Assembly: GCF_052116305.1 (NCBI RefSeq)
Contig: NZ_JBQKLI010000005.1
Coordinates: 1 to 64,000, forward strand
DNA length: 64,000 nt
Direction: 5' to 3'
From: JBQKLI01 sp012798975
GTDB lineage: Bacteria; Bacillota; Clostridia; Tissierellales; Peptoniphilaceae
Position numbers and translations under genes: made by a program. The notes under the pieces were generated by a model, which ran no database searches, was not told where the DNA came from, and worked only from the letters and a program-made list of their open reading frames with translations. Each line of letters begins with the position of its first letter. The first letter of the stretch is position 1. This document shows, in pieces, positions 26,026 to 35,280 of the stretch.

Positions 26026-26949
26026 TTACTGTTTAATAAGCTCTAATGGAGAAGCTATATTTTCTTCGATTTCTTTGCCGCCGAAATAATCGATGGCTGC
26101 CTGCATAGCAATTTTACCCATTTCTAAAGGTTTTTGGGCAACAGTTGCATCTAATGTACCGCCTTCGACAGCTTTCAAAGCATCTTCTGTACCATCAAAT
26201 CCCACAACGACGATGTCTTTTCCGCTGGCCTTGATCGCTTCCACAGCACCTAACGCCATCTCGTCGTTTTGTGCAAAAACACCTTGAACGGAAGGGTTCG
26301 CTTGTAAAAGATTTTCCATTACAGTCATACCTTCTGCTCTGTCAAAGTTCGCTGTTTGAGAGCCTAAAAGCTCGATTTTTCCTTCTGTAGCTTGTGCAAA
26401 TCCCTCTCCTCGTTCTCGAGTAGTAGAAGCGCCGGGGATTCCTTCTAGTTGTAAAATCTTAGGATTTTCCCCTAGTTTCTCCAGCATAAATTCTCCGGCC
26501 ATTTTTCCCCCTTCCACGTTGTTGGAAGCTACAAGAGAAACAAGTTTTCCTTCGTCTGCTCCCCGGTCTACTGCAATTACAGGGATATTAGCAGCGTTGA
26601 TGGATTGGATAGATGTTGAGATCGCTTGAGAATCTACAGGGTTTACAATAATCATATCCACATTTTGCTGAAGCAGATCGTCGATTTGATTGCTTTGTGT
26701 AGACGAATCGTTTTGAGCATCGTAGATGATGATTTCTGTTTTGTTTGCATCGGCGATCTCTTGAAGTCCATCTCTTACAGATACGAAGAAAGGATTGTTT
26801 AAAGTAGAGATCGATACACCGATTTTAAGCTGGTCTGCAGCCTTTTGATTTTCAGCTTTTTGAGCTACCTCCGCATTTTGGCCTTCGATAGAACAGCCTG
26901 TGATCACAATTGTGAAGGCGAGTAATAGAGATAATAATATTTTTTTCAT
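26026..26949 (-). CDS. rbsB: Ribose ABC transporter, substrate-binding lipoprotein
   Basis: 307 residues. Lipoprotein signal MKKILLSLLLAFTIVITGCS with the lipobox cysteine at 19. It then has the periplasmic-binding-protein type I fold of RbsB: GVSISTLNNPFFVSVRDGLQ, DLLQQNVDMIIVNPVDSQAI, VIAVDRGADEG, GVFAQNDEMALGAVEA and VVGFDGTEDALKAV. The Asn, Arg and Asp residues that hold ribose in E. coli RbsB have counterparts in NPF, DRG, QND and GFDG. Last gene of rbsRKDACB, 9 bases after rbsC. Confidence 0.95.
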   Translation of the reverse strand: MKKILLSLLLAFTIVITGCSIEGQNAEVAQKAENQKAADQLKIGVSISTLNNPFFVSVRDGLQEIADANKTEIIIYDAQNDSSTQSNQIDDLLQQNVDMIIVNPVDSQAISTSIQSINAANIPVIAVDRGADEGKLVSLVASNNVEGGKMAGEFMLEKLGENPKILQLEGIPGASTTRERGEGFAQATEGKIELLGSQTANFDRAEGMTVMENLLQANPSVQGVFAQNDEMALGAVEAIKASGKDIVVVGFDGTEDALKAVEGGTLDATVAQKPLEMGKIAMQAAIDYFGGKEIEENIASPLELIKQ

Positions 26950-26958
26950 GAGTTCCTC

Positions 26959-27894
26959 CTATTTGTTTCGTTGTCGGTCGATCAAGACAGCAAGTAGAAT
27001 TACAATACCTTTTACAATCTGCTGATAGAAACTGGAAATTCCCAGCAGATTCAAACCATTATTGAGTACTCCTAGAATAACTGCACCGATTAAAGTGCCT
27101 ACAACGGTTCCTTTTCCACCGCTCATACTCGTTCCACCAAGAACAACTGCGGCGATAGCATCCATCTCATAAGCCTGTCCTGCGGTAGGCTGCGCAGAAT
27201 TTAATCTAGATGCAAGAACAAGACCTGCTACAGAAGCAAGAACGCCAGAGATAATATAGATCTTCGTTTTCACTTTGTCTGTATCGATGCCGGCGATAAA
27301 GCTTGCCTTTTCGTTTCCTCCGACAGCATATGTTTTTTTGCCGAAGGTTGTTTTTCTAAGGATGACAAAACTAATACCAAAAAGAATCAGGAATAATATA
27401 ATTTGGAAAGGGATCCCGAAGAAGTTTCCTCTGCCAAGAAAAGCGAATAAAAAGTCGCCGCTTTGTCCCTGGATCGGGTTTCCGTTTGTATAAACCAAAG
27501 TTAAACCTCGGTAGACGGTCATAGTAGCCAAGGTTACGATAAAAGGAGCCAGTTTTCCTTTTGTAATCAAAAGACCGTTTACTAGACCCATAACAGCCCC
27601 TAGAACCAAAGCGATAACGATCGCAAAAAAGGTGTTCATTCCTCCTGCCACAAATCCTGCGAACAGTGCAGAAGTAAGGGCTAATATACTGCCGACAGAC
27701 AAGTCGATACCGCCGGTTAAAATAACAAAAGTCATTCCCAAGGCGATAAATCCGTTGATAGTAATTTGTCTAAATAAGTTGATCAGATTTGATGGATAGA
27801 TAAAACTTGGGTTCAAAGCCGTTACAATAATCATTAATACGATTAAAGCTAAAAGAGTGCCCAGGTTTGAATTTTTAAGTTTATCTTTTATCAT
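26959..27894 (-). CDS. rbsC: Ribose ABC transporter, permease
   Basis: 311 residues, typical RbsC length, with about 8-10 hydrophobic helices. It carries the family marks GMTFVILTGGIDLSVGSILAL near 58-78, GLVNGLLITKGKLAPFIVTLATM near 103-125, and AIAAVVLGGTSMSGGKGTVVGT near 240-261. It forms the membrane channel of the ribose importer with RbsA and RbsB. It overlaps rbsA by 4 bases. Confidence 0.95.
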   Translation of the reverse strand: MIKDKLKNSNLGTLLALIVLMIIVTALNPSFIYPSNLINLFRQITINGFIALGMTFVILTGGIDLSVGSILALTSALFAGFVAGGMNTFFAIVIALVLGAVMGLVNGLLITKGKLAPFIVTLATMTVYRGLTLVYTNGNPIQGQSGDFLFAFLGRGNFFGIPFQIILFLILFGISFVILRKTTFGKKTYAVGGNEKASFIAGIDTDKVKTKIYIISGVLASVAGLVLASRLNSAQPTAGQAYEMDAIAAVVLGGTSMSGGKGTVVGTLIGAVILGVLNNGLNLLGISSFYQQIVKGIVILLAVLIDRQRNK

Positions 27895-29369
27895 TTTGTC
27901 CCTCCTGTTGCTAGATGCATGATTTTTTCTTGTGTAAATTCCCCTCGTTCGTATTCTCCTTGAAGCTTTCCTTCATAGATCACGCAGATACGGTCCGATA
28001 AACTTAAAAGTTCTGAAAGATCGCTGGATACGAGAATCACGGCTACATTTCTTTTTGTCATTTCATTGATTAGAAGATAGATTTCTCTTTTAGCGCCTAC
28101 ATCGACGCCCTTTGTCGGTTCGTCAAGAATGAGAATCTCCGGATCGTTTCCGAACCACTTCGCCATAACGATTTTCTGCTGATTTCCTCCAGACAAGTCT
28201 TGTACAAATTCTTTGATACCAGTGGATCGGACTTTTAAGTTATCAAAAAGTGTTTGAGCAAAATTCTTTTCTTTTTCTTTGTCCACAAAGAATCCTTTGG
28301 AAATCTTTTTTAAGTTGGCGATGGAGATATTATCTTCGATGCTTTCGTCTAGGATCAGGCCTTCTTCCTGACGGTTTTCCGTCACAAAAGCAATTTTTTC
28401 AGCGATCGCTTTCTGGGGACTTGAGATATCCTTTTCTTTGCCGCCGATAAAAACTTTTCCAGAGGATTTCGGATCAATCCCAAAAATACTCCTCATAATC
28501 TCTGTACGTCCAGAGCCCATCAATCCTCCGATACCAAGGATCTCGCCGGCTCTTACGGAAAAGGAGATATCTTCGAAGTGTTCGGAGCTTAAGTTTTCAA
28601 CACGAAGCTTCTCTTCTCCGATAACACGATGCATTTCAGGGTAAAAGTCGCCGACTTCTCGGCCGACCATCATTTTTACGATTTCTTCCACATTCGTACT
28701 GTTCGTATCCACTGCGGCTACAGAGATGCCGTCCCGCATAACGGTAATACGAGAAGTGAGGGCGAAGATCTCTTCCATTCTGTGGGAAATATAGATAATA
28801 GAGACCTTGTCTTCTTTTAATTTCGCCATAAGTTTAAAAAGCTTGTCGATTTCGTTATTCGTCAAGGCGGAAGTAGGTTCATCCATAATTAGGATTTCCA
28901 AGTTTTCCATGTTTGCCTTGGCGATTTCCAGCATCTGTCTTTGTCCTGCGGAGAGGTCGCCCACTCTTTGGGAAGGGCTGAGATTGATTTCTAAACGCTT
29001 AAAAAGAGCTTCCGCTTCTTCTTTCATCTGATTTTCATCGATGATCACGCCCTTTTTTAATTCTCTTCCCATATAGAGGTTTTCTAAAACCGTCATATCC
29101 GGCCAGTCTACAAGTTCTTGGTGGATAAATCCGATTCCCTTTTCCAGAGCTTCTGTAGACTTTTTGAAATGGACTTCCTCTCCATCCAATAGGATTTTCC
29201 CGCCGTCTTTTTCGAGAATACCGGTTAAAATATTCATCAATGTAGATTTCCCAGCACCGTTTTCTCCAACGAGAGCATGGATTTCTCCTGTTTTCACTTC
29301 GAAATCAACACCCTTTAAGACGTGGTTTTTGCCAAAGGATTTTTCGATTCCCTGCATAAATAGATTCAT
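27891..29369 (-). CDS. rbsA: Ribose ABC transporter, duplicated ATPase
   Basis: 492 residues with two ABC domains. The first is complete, with Walker A GENGAGKSTLMNILTG near 37-52, signature LSAGQRQMLEIAK and Walker B LEILIMDEPTSAL. The second has the degenerate P-loop GIGGLMGSGRTEIMRSIFG near 277-295, signature LSGGNQQKIVMAKW and EILILDEPTKGVDVGA. This asymmetry is normal for RbsA/MglA proteins. It powers ribose uptake. Nine bases follow rbsD, with a GGTGATTTT site. Confidence 0.95.
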   Translation of the reverse strand: MNLFMQGIEKSFGKNHVLKGVDFEVKTGEIHALVGENGAGKSTLMNILTGILEKDGGKILLDGEEVHFKKSTEALEKGIGFIHQELVDWPDMTVLENLYMGRELKKGVIIDENQMKEEAEALFKRLEINLSPSQRVGDLSAGQRQMLEIAKANMENLEILIMDEPTSALTNNEIDKLFKLMAKLKEDKVSIIYISHRMEEIFALTSRITVMRDGISVAAVDTNSTNVEEIVKMMVGREVGDFYPEMHRVIGEEKLRVENLSSEHFEDISFSVRAGEILGIGGLMGSGRTEIMRSIFGIDPKSSGKVFIGGKEKDISSPQKAIAEKIAFVTENRQEEGLILDESIEDNISIANLKKISKGFFVDKEKEKNFAQTLFDNLKVRSTGIKEFVQDLSGGNQQKIVMAKWFGNDPEILILDEPTKGVDVGAKREIYLLINEMTKRNVAVILVSSDLSELLSLSDRICVIYEGKLQGEYERGEFTQEKIMHLATGGTK

Positions 29370-29378
29370 AAAATCACC

Positions 29379-29771
29379 TTAAAATATGTTCTTGCTTTGT
29401 AAAATAATATTCGAATAAGGAGTTGCTTCTCCTGTACGAATAATATATTTTACATCTGCCAACGACTTCTTAAAGTCTTCATGGGAGACGAATTCTTCTT
29501 CTGCTCCCGGAAGAAGGATTCTGATCTTTTCCAGCTGTTCTGGATTTTCTTTTATAATTTCAGAAGCGGCAGTATATTTCTCCACACTAAAATCCTTTAG
29601 AACTTCTTCCAATACATCCGAGAAAGAGGGTTCTCCTAATCGAAGGCTGATGTCGATTTTTTTAGCGTCTTCTATAGGCAGACCGCAGTCGCCGATGGCG
29701 ATTTTATCTGTATGGCCAAGTTCGGACAAAGCTTTTGAAATCGCCGAGTTTAATATGCCGTTTAATTTCAT
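29379..29771 (-). CDS. rbsD: D-ribose pyranase
   Basis: 130 residues. MKLNGILNSAISKALSELGHTDKIAIGDCGLPI contains the catalytic-site His of RbsD in the ELGHTD motif, and the chain ends YSNIILQSKNIF, close to the conserved YxNxIL end. It interconverts pyranose and furanose forms of ribose so that RbsK can use the furanose. It overlaps rbsK by 4 bases. Confidence 0.93.
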   Translation of the reverse strand: MKLNGILNSAISKALSELGHTDKIAIGDCGLPIEDAKKIDISLRLGEPSFSDVLEEVLKDFSVEKYTAASEIIKENPEQLEKIRILLPGAEEEFVSHEDFKKSLADVKYIIRTGEATPYSNIILQSKNIF

Positions 29772-30655
29772 TGTTTCCTCCTAAAGTCTTCTACATCGGA
29801 TAGATGAGGGATAGACTCTGCTGCACCGAAAGTCTGAACAGACAAGGCGCTTGCAGCCGTTCCATATTCCATTGCCGTTTTTACATCTTTTTCTTCTAAA
29901 TACTTGCTGATAAAATATCCTGTAAAAGTATCTCCAGCCCCTGTAGTATCTACCGTTTTAACGGCATAAGCTTCTTTTTCAAAACAGTTTTCTGAATCGA
30001 AATAGATAGAACCTTTTTTTCCTTTTGTCATGAGGAATCTGGACTCAGGAAACATTGTCAGCAGTTTTTTTTGAATTCCTGCAAGATCCTTGGAATTTGT
30101 AATATCTTTTGCCTCTGTTTCGTTCAAGATAAAGAAATCAATTTTAGAAAGATCCATTTCCAGCAAAGAATCTGTAATGGGGGAGGGGTTTAAGAAAATA
30201 AAGAGATCATTTTCTTTTGCTTTTTCGATAACATAATCTAAATGGTTGATTTCGTTTTGAAGAACAAGAGCTTCTCCTCTAAATTTCTCCAAAACGTCGT
30301 CGATGGATTTTTTGTCAAATTCGAAATTTGCTCCATGAAATAAGATGATGGAGTTTTCTCCGGTTTCATCGACTTGGATAATAGCATTGCCGCTTCTTTC
30401 AGAAACAGCAGCAATATAATCGGTATTGACATTGTTTTTGTTAAGAAATTCTTTTAAAAATCTGCCGTCTTCGCCGATAAAGCCCATATGATAAACCTCA
30501 TTAGAAACTCGGGCAAGGGCAGTGGATTGATTGAGTCCCTTTCCGCCGACTAGTGTTTTAAGGCCTGTGGATTCGATAGTCTCTCCCGGTCGTACAATAT
30601 GATGGACACTATAAGTAAGATCGATATTAAGAGATCCCATATTCAGTATTTTCAT
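29768..30655 (-). CDS. rbsK: Ribokinase (PfkB family)
   Basis: 295 residues. The PfkB signatures are present: GGKGLNQSTALARVS near 37-51 and VDTTGAGDTFTGYFISKYLEE near 237-257, the latter with the catalytic base Asp in GAGD. It phosphorylates ribose at O5, feeding the pentose phosphate route. The ATG at 30655 has GGAGGACCTT upstream although it lies 29 bases inside the end of rbsR, indicating tight coupling. A common variation is GGKGANQA; here GGKGLNQS. Confidence 0.94.
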   Translation of the reverse strand: MKILNMGSLNIDLTYSVHHIVRPGETIESTGLKTLVGGKGLNQSTALARVSNEVYHMGFIGEDGRFLKEFLNKNNVNTDYIAAVSERSGNAIIQVDETGENSIILFHGANFEFDKKSIDDVLEKFRGEALVLQNEINHLDYVIEKAKENDLFIFLNPSPITDSLLEMDLSKIDFFILNETEAKDITNSKDLAGIQKKLLTMFPESRFLMTKGKKGSIYFDSENCFEKEAYAVKTVDTTGAGDTFTGYFISKYLEEKDVKTAMEYGTAASALSVQTFGAAESIPHLSDVEDFRRKQ

Positions 30656-31652
30656 AAGGTCCTCCTTCTACAGTTTTCCCGATACATAAGTCGGGAGTGA
30701 TTAGATGTCTTTTCTTTTTAATTTCCCGGTTTTCGATATGTTCGATTAAAATATCGACACCCAGCTTTGCTATTTTTTCCAGATGCTGATCGATAGTAGT
30801 GAGTTTCGGCTCGATAATGGTATTGATGGTGAGGTTATCGTAGCCGATTACCGACAAATCCTCCGGTATCTTTCGTCCTTTTTCTTGTGCCCGGTTTATA
30901 AAGCCGAAGGCGGAGAGATCGTTGAAGCAGAATACAGCAGTAATATCTTTGTCTTCAAGATAATCATAAGCCTCCCTGCCGCCTTCATAGTTATAATTTC
31001 CGTGGACAAGACAGTCTGAATCAAAGTGGACATCTCTTTCCATCATTGCGCCTAAAGCGCCGGCGATTCTTCTAGAGGAGTTTGCTGTATCCTTTGGGCC
31101 GGCTACGATTCCGATCTTTCGATGGCCCCGGTCTAAAAGATAGCTCATGGCAAGATAGCCTCCCTTTTCATTATCACCTGTGACCATAAGACATTTGTCC
31201 TTGCTGTAATCGATTTCATCTAAAAGAACTATTTTATATTTTCGATGAAGCTCTTCCTTAAAGTCTCGAACGGAACGATCTACAATAAGACAGCCCGCCA
31301 TGAAATTAGCATCCATAATGGAGGAGAATTTTTCTATTGTAATCTTTTTACCCAAAGTCTGATAGATAAACAGAGTATAGTCCCTCTTTTCAAATTCTTT
31401 TGCAATATATTCGCAGAGGTTGGCAAAAAAAGGATTGGACAGATTCGGCACCATCAGCATAATCAGATTTGATTTCTGGGTTACGAGGCTTTTAGCCAGA
31501 TTATTCGGTACATAGCCCAGTTCCTCGGCAGCCTTTCGGACCTTTTCTTTTGTTTCTTCTTTGATTTTATAATGAGTGTTGTTTAAAACCATGGAAACGG
31601 TGGTGATGGAAACACCGGCGGCTTTCGCAACGTGTTTTATTGTGATAGGCAT
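30627..31652 (-). CDS. rbsR: LacI-family transcriptional regulator of the ribose operon
   Basis: 341 residues. The N-terminal helix-turn-helix is TIKHVAKAAGVSITTVSMVL at 3-22, followed by the hinge helix VPNNLAKSLV. The ligand-binding domain is of RbsR/PBP type (MVPNLSNPFFANLCEYIAKE, GYLAMSYLLDRGHRKIGIVAG, DLSAFGFINRAQEKG). It is the first gene of the operon it presumably controls; the site GGAGAAGATT precedes its ATG. A perfect 14-base palindrome lies between the promoter and this start codon, so autoregulation is likely. Confidence 0.93.
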   Translation of the reverse strand: MPITIKHVAKAAGVSITTVSMVLNNTHYKIKEETKEKVRKAAEELGYVPNNLAKSLVTQKSNLIMLMVPNLSNPFFANLCEYIAKEFEKRDYTLFIYQTLGKKITIEKFSSIMDANFMAGCLIVDRSVRDFKEELHRKYKIVLLDEIDYSKDKCLMVTGDNEKGGYLAMSYLLDRGHRKIGIVAGPKDTANSSRRIAGALGAMMERDVHFDSDCLVHGNYNYEGGREAYDYLEDKDITAVFCFNDLSAFGFINRAQEKGRKIPEDLSVIGYDNLTINTIIEPKLTTIDQHLEKIAKLGVDILIEHIENREIKKKRHLITPDLCIGKTVEGGPYENTEYGIS

Positions 31653-31663
31653 AATCTTCTCCG

Positions 31664-31677
31664 TTAAAACGTTTTAA
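31664..31677. promoter_or_regulatory. Palindromic operator, probable RbsR site
   Basis: TTAAAACGTTTTAA is a perfect 14-base palindrome with the central CG typical of LacI-family operators. It lies just downstream of the -10 element, at or near the transcription start, where bound repressor would block the polymerase. A CcpA (cre) role cannot be excluded. Confidence 0.8.
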
Positions 31678-31685
31678 TTAATTTA

Positions 31686-31714
31686 ATTATAATGGCAGCT
31701 ATAAAAGATGTCAA
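31686..31714 (-). promoter_or_regulatory. Consensus sigma-A promoter of the ribose operon
   Basis: On the minus strand TTGACA (31709-31714), 17 bases, TATAAT (31686-31691). This is an exact consensus match with optimal spacing, 34 bases upstream of rbsR, followed by the operator at 31664-31677. Confidence 0.9.
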
Positions 31715-31760
31715 ATCCTTTTTAGAGAAAAAGGACAAAGAATTATCAAATTGTACCAAG

Positions 31761-31793
31761 AAAAAGCACATCCTGTAAAAGGGTGTGCTTTTA
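31761..31793. terminator. Terminator after the ABC-2 exporter operon
   Basis: AAAAGCACAtCC and GGgTGTGCTTTT pair around tgtaaaa, with T runs in both directions. It lies about 50 bases past the stop at 31845. Confidence 0.8.
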
Positions 31794-31844
31794 GCAGCAG
31801 TGCTCAGTTTAATCGATATTCAATAGAATTTTCATAAAGAGTAT

Positions 31845-33029
31845 TTAAGACAATCCTTGAAACTGCTTTCTTCTTCTATAAGCAAGAGAAAGGAGGAAGA
31901 AGGCCAACGCCATCAAGATCTGTATGGAAAAGGGCTTTACAAACAAATTCCAATCGATAGTGCCTGTCGTTTTTGCCAGTTCTTCCAACAATTCCACATG
32001 CCACAGAGTCGGGGTGAAATAGGCAAGATTTTTCATAGGTTCCCAGATCAGGTCCTTCGGGATAAAGACTCCGCTGGAAAAACCGATAAACAGAGCAAAG
32101 ATGGTGCTGGCAAAACTGATAAATTCTTTATTTGGGGCAATCGTTCCAAAGAAGATCGCAATGGACGCCACGGATATCATATGAACGAAACTTGATAGGA
32201 TAAAGAGTCTTGCGGTAAGGGTGCTGATAAAGGCTTCCCGGAAGAATAAAAATCCTATCACTAAGGAAATCAGCCAGATGAAAAAGACTACCAGAAGGCT
32301 TGAGAAGTACATACCTGCACTTCTTTTTATCTGAGGATAGCCGCTGGAAATTTCTCTCGCCTGAATGTTTTTGTCATCCATAGTAACCATGGTAAGTCCA
32401 ACAAGGGCAATGGATGTGACATAGAGATAATAGCATAGGGTTCGGAAGAAGAGGGTCATCAAAAGAGTCTGGCGATTGTTTTCTGTACCATGGTAGAGAA
32501 GGGTGATGCGATCTGTAAAAGCCTGCTCTATCTTTTGAAGTATATTTTCTTCTTCCCCAGAGGAAATATTTCCTCCTTCTGCCATAGCGTTGATCTTATA
32601 CAGGGAAACAAACTGGTTGATCTGAGTTTCCAAAATGCCGGAAGAGCTTTCATCCAGAGCCTTTAAAACTTCGATGGGGTTTTCCTGTTCCTGTCCTTGG
32701 CGGAGAGATTCTCCAAATCCTTTGGGGATTCTCATAACAAACAAAACTTCTTCGAAAAAGATAGCATCGGAGAGGATATCTTTTTCATCTTTAAGAGGAA
32801 CGGTCCGAGTAGAGGATTCCAGAGATTTTACTAAGGAAGCGGAAAGAGGATCGTTGGAATCTTCATTAAATACTGCAATAGGAACTTTATCAAGCTGTAC
32901 TGTTTCCGACTGCTCTTGTCCCAGGCTCATTAGAAGGAAGAAAAAAATAAGGATGAAAATAGCAAACTGAAGGAAAAACTCCGACAAATGCTTTTTTAAA
33001 ACGTTGAAATACAATTTAAATGTTTTCAT
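31845..33029 (-). CDS. ABC-2 type exporter permease, second subunit
   Basis: 394 residues. An N-terminal transmembrane helix (FAIFILIFFFLLMSLG) is followed by a long extracytoplasmic domain of about 150 residues, then five to six helices at the C-terminus. This is the ABC2_membrane_3 (PF12698) plan. It resembles the partner permease encoded just upstream in order and size, consistent with a heterodimeric channel. It overlaps the preceding gene by 14 bases. Substrate unknown; such exporters under a NarL-type two-component system often handle peptides, antibiotics or lipids. Confidence 0.85.
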   Translation of the reverse strand: MKTFKLYFNVLKKHLSEFFLQFAIFILIFFFLLMSLGQEQSETVQLDKVPIAVFNEDSNDPLSASLVKSLESSTRTVPLKDEKDILSDAIFFEEVLFVMRIPKGFGESLRQGQEQENPIEVLKALDESSSGILETQINQFVSLYKINAMAEGGNISSGEEENILQKIEQAFTDRITLLYHGTENNRQTLLMTLFFRTLCYYLYVTSIALVGLTMVTMDDKNIQAREISSGYPQIKRSAGMYFSSLLVVFFIWLISLVIGFLFFREAFISTLTARLFILSSFVHMISVASIAIFFGTIAPNKEFISFASTIFALFIGFSSGVFIPKDLIWEPMKNLAYFTPTLWHVELLEELAKTTGTIDWNLFVKPFSIQILMALAFFLLSLAYRRRKQFQGLS

Positions 33030-34230
33030 ATTGTTTCCTCCTAAGGTTAAAGATGGTGATCCCTAGAAAAACTGCAGCAAGCAGTGCCAGTTCTCCCAAG
33101 TTTCTAAGATAACGACTGTACCCTTCGTAATAGTATAAGGAATAGATGCCGTCGGTGATTTTTATAATCGGATTTACCCTTTGCAAAAAGGGGACGTATT
33201 TATTAGCGTAGGTTAAAACTACAGGACTCATCATTCCAGAAAGGGATGCAAATAAAAGAGGCAATCCTATAGCAAGTGCAGATAATATTTTTTCGGATTT
33301 TCGAAATGTTGTGGCGATTCCTGATCCGATAAAAAAACCGGCTGCACATCCTGCCTCTATTAGGAGAATGATCGCAAGAGTCTGATCTCCAAAATCAATT
33401 CCTAGAATCTTTAAATATAAAAATAATAAGAGGCTTGCTATCATTTGAAGAAGAAGTCTTGGCAGCGCACCGGCGATAAATCGTATAAATTTTGGAACAG
33501 GCGAGATGCCTTGGCGCAAAGCGATATGGGAAAGGTCTGCCTCCAACTCGCTAGACACATAAAAGATAGAGGATGTCATCGCTAAAAGGGCGCTATAGCC
33601 TAGCAATGAAAAGAAAAGAATAATATAAGGCGAAGACAGTTTATTCGGTGTAACGTCTTTTATGGCCGGGGATTGTCTCTGATTTAAAAGACGGATGCTT
33701 TCTTCGAGAAAGTTTGGGTCAAGATCTCCTTCTTGAGATTTCTCCTCCATAATAGTACGAATGGATTTGAAATTCTGCTGATGCTGATTAAGAACGGATT
33801 CGATAATACCTGCCTTGAATCCCGGATCTTCAGAAGGGGCCAGAATAAATTTTATAGGGTCTCCATTTTCTATAGTTCCAAAAACCTTTCCTTGTTCCAT
33901 CAATCGTTCTGCTTCTTCTTTATTCGTTTGTTTATAATAGAAAAGAGGGTCTGTTCCTTCTTCTACAGGTTCTAGTACTTTTTCGCCTTCTTCGCCTTTT
34001 ACTCCGACAGACTCCATAAAAGACTGGAAAGAACCGTAATCCGAGCTTGCAGTGTTGTCGATAACAGCTACAGGGATCGGATCCAATGTAAAGATTTCGT
34101 TGGTAATAAGATTTCTAAAGGCGAAAAAGAACAAGGTTCCCATAACGAAAGGAAACACAATAGTCCAGAAGAGTCCCTGCCGGTTACGCAAGGTAATTTT
34201 TGTTTGAGTTAAAAATAAATCTTTAAACAC
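33016..34230 (-). CDS. ABC-2 type exporter permease, first subunit
   Basis: 404 residues with the same ABC2_membrane_3 plan as the next gene. The N-terminal helix is QGLFWTIVFPFVMGTLFFFAF, followed by an extracytoplasmic domain at about 40-210, then six hydrophobic segments ending YLRNLGELALLAAVFLGITIFNLRRKQ. It overlaps the ATPase gene by 8 bases and the second permease by 14. Substrate not inferable from the sequence. Confidence 0.85.
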   Translation of the reverse strand: MFKDLFLTQTKITLRNRQGLFWTIVFPFVMGTLFFFAFRNLITNEIFTLDPIPVAVIDNTASSDYGSFQSFMESVGVKGEEGEKVLEPVEEGTDPLFYYKQTNKEEAERLMEQGKVFGTIENGDPIKFILAPSEDPGFKAGIIESVLNQHQQNFKSIRTIMEEKSQEGDLDPNFLEESIRLLNQRQSPAIKDVTPNKLSSPYIILFFSLLGYSALLAMTSSIFYVSSELEADLSHIALRQGISPVPKFIRFIAGALPRLLLQMIASLLLFLYLKILGIDFGDQTLAIILLIEAGCAAGFFIGSGIATTFRKSEKILSALAIGLPLLFASLSGMMSPVVLTYANKYVPFLQRVNPIIKITDGIYSLYYYEGYSRYLRNLGELALLAAVFLGITIFNLRRKQYENI

Positions 34231-35161
34231 GATCCCTCAACTCCTTTCCTGTGATTTCTAAGAAAACATCATTTAGAGAGGGTTGTTTTAAGGAGATTTT
34301 GTGGATAGATACGTTTTCTTTTTCAAACAAGTCCAGAACTTCAGTTAGAGTGTTCAGTCCTTTCTTCATTCGAAGTGTAAGCTGGCCTTCCTTATAATCG
34401 TAATGGCTGAGGTTTTTAAGTTCTTTTATTTTTTCGATCATAGCTTCATCGATTTCATAAGAAGTAATAGAGACGACATCTCCGTGCTGGGAAAGTTCTT
34501 TGATTTCTGGAGAACTTCCCGTAACAAGTATTTTTCCTTTATCCATAATAGAAAGACGATCGCAAAGAGCTTCTACCTCTTCCATATAATGGGTAGTATA
34601 GAGAATTGTACTTCCCTGATCCCTAAGCTCTTTGATTCCTTCGAGAATTTTGTTTCGGCTTTGAGGATCGACTGCTACCGTGGGTTCATCGAGAATGATC
34701 AGTTTCGGTTTATGGGCGATGCCGCAGGCCAGATTTAATCTTCGAAGAAGACCTCCGGATAGTTTAGACGGTCGGAATTTCTCGAAATCTTTCAGCTGTA
34801 CAAAGTCTATCGCCCAGTCTACGGCCTCTCTTCGTTTCTTTTTGTCGTTAATGTAGAGACTGCAGAAATAGTCTATATTTTCCCTTACAGTCAGCTCTTC
34901 GTATACTGCAGGATTCTGCATCACAAGACCGATTTCTGCTTTTATATCGTAAGCATCCGGCTTCATCTCTTTTCCAAAGACAAAAACGTCGCCTTGTTCG
35001 TATTTTAAAAGGGACAATAGACAGTTGATCACCGTTGTCTTTCCAGAGCCGTTGGGGCCGAGAAGCCCATAGATTTCTTTTTCTTTTATTTCCAAGTTTA
35101 AATGATCTACTGCTGTCAGATCACCATACCTTTTTACTAAATCTTTAATTTCAACGATCAT
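34223..35161 (-). CDS. ABC exporter ATP-binding protein
   Basis: 312 residues. Walker A GLLGPNGSGKTTVINCLL near 33-50, Q-loop VMQNPAVYEELTVRENI, signature KLSGGLLRRLNLACG and Walker B LIILDEPTVAVDPQSR. The signature has LSGGLLRR in place of the commoner LSGGMKRR. The ~90-residue C-terminal extension (DUF4162-like, ending QPSLNDVFLEITGKELRD) is typical of drug and lantibiotic exporter ATPases. First gene of a three-gene operon, divergent from the histidine kinase gene, with AGGAGGGATTAC ahead of its start. Confidence 0.92.
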   Translation of the reverse strand: MIVEIKDLVKRYGDLTAVDHLNLEIKEKEIYGLLGPNGSGKTTVINCLLSLLKYEQGDVFVFGKEMKPDAYDIKAEIGLVMQNPAVYEELTVRENIDYFCSLYINDKKKRREAVDWAIDFVQLKDFEKFRPSKLSGGLLRRLNLACGIAHKPKLIILDEPTVAVDPQSRNKILEGIKELRDQGSTILYTTHYMEEVEALCDRLSIMDKGKILVTGSSPEIKELSQHGDVVSITSYEIDEAMIEKIKELKNLSHYDYKEGQLTLRMKKGLNTLTEVLDLFEKENVSIHKISLKQPSLNDVFLEITGKELRDRV

Positions 35162-35237
35162 TGTAATCCCTCCTTTGATTATCTATATTATAATGGAGGA
35201 AAGGAAACATTATAAGTGCAATGCGTCATAAGATGAA

Positions 35238-35251
35238 GTGACATTTGTCAC
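35238..35251. promoter_or_regulatory. Inverted repeat between exporter and two-component genes, possible response-regulator site
   Basis: GTGACA-tt-TGTCAC, preceded by a further TCA/TGA-rich repeat at about 35224-35240. It lies in the 119-base divergent intergenic space, about 47 bases upstream of a TATAAT (35184-35194 region) facing the exporter genes. Assignment to the neighbouring regulator is by position only. Confidence 0.45.
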
Positions 35252-35280
35252 ATCTAAAAAGAGAGAAGAGAGGAGGAAGG

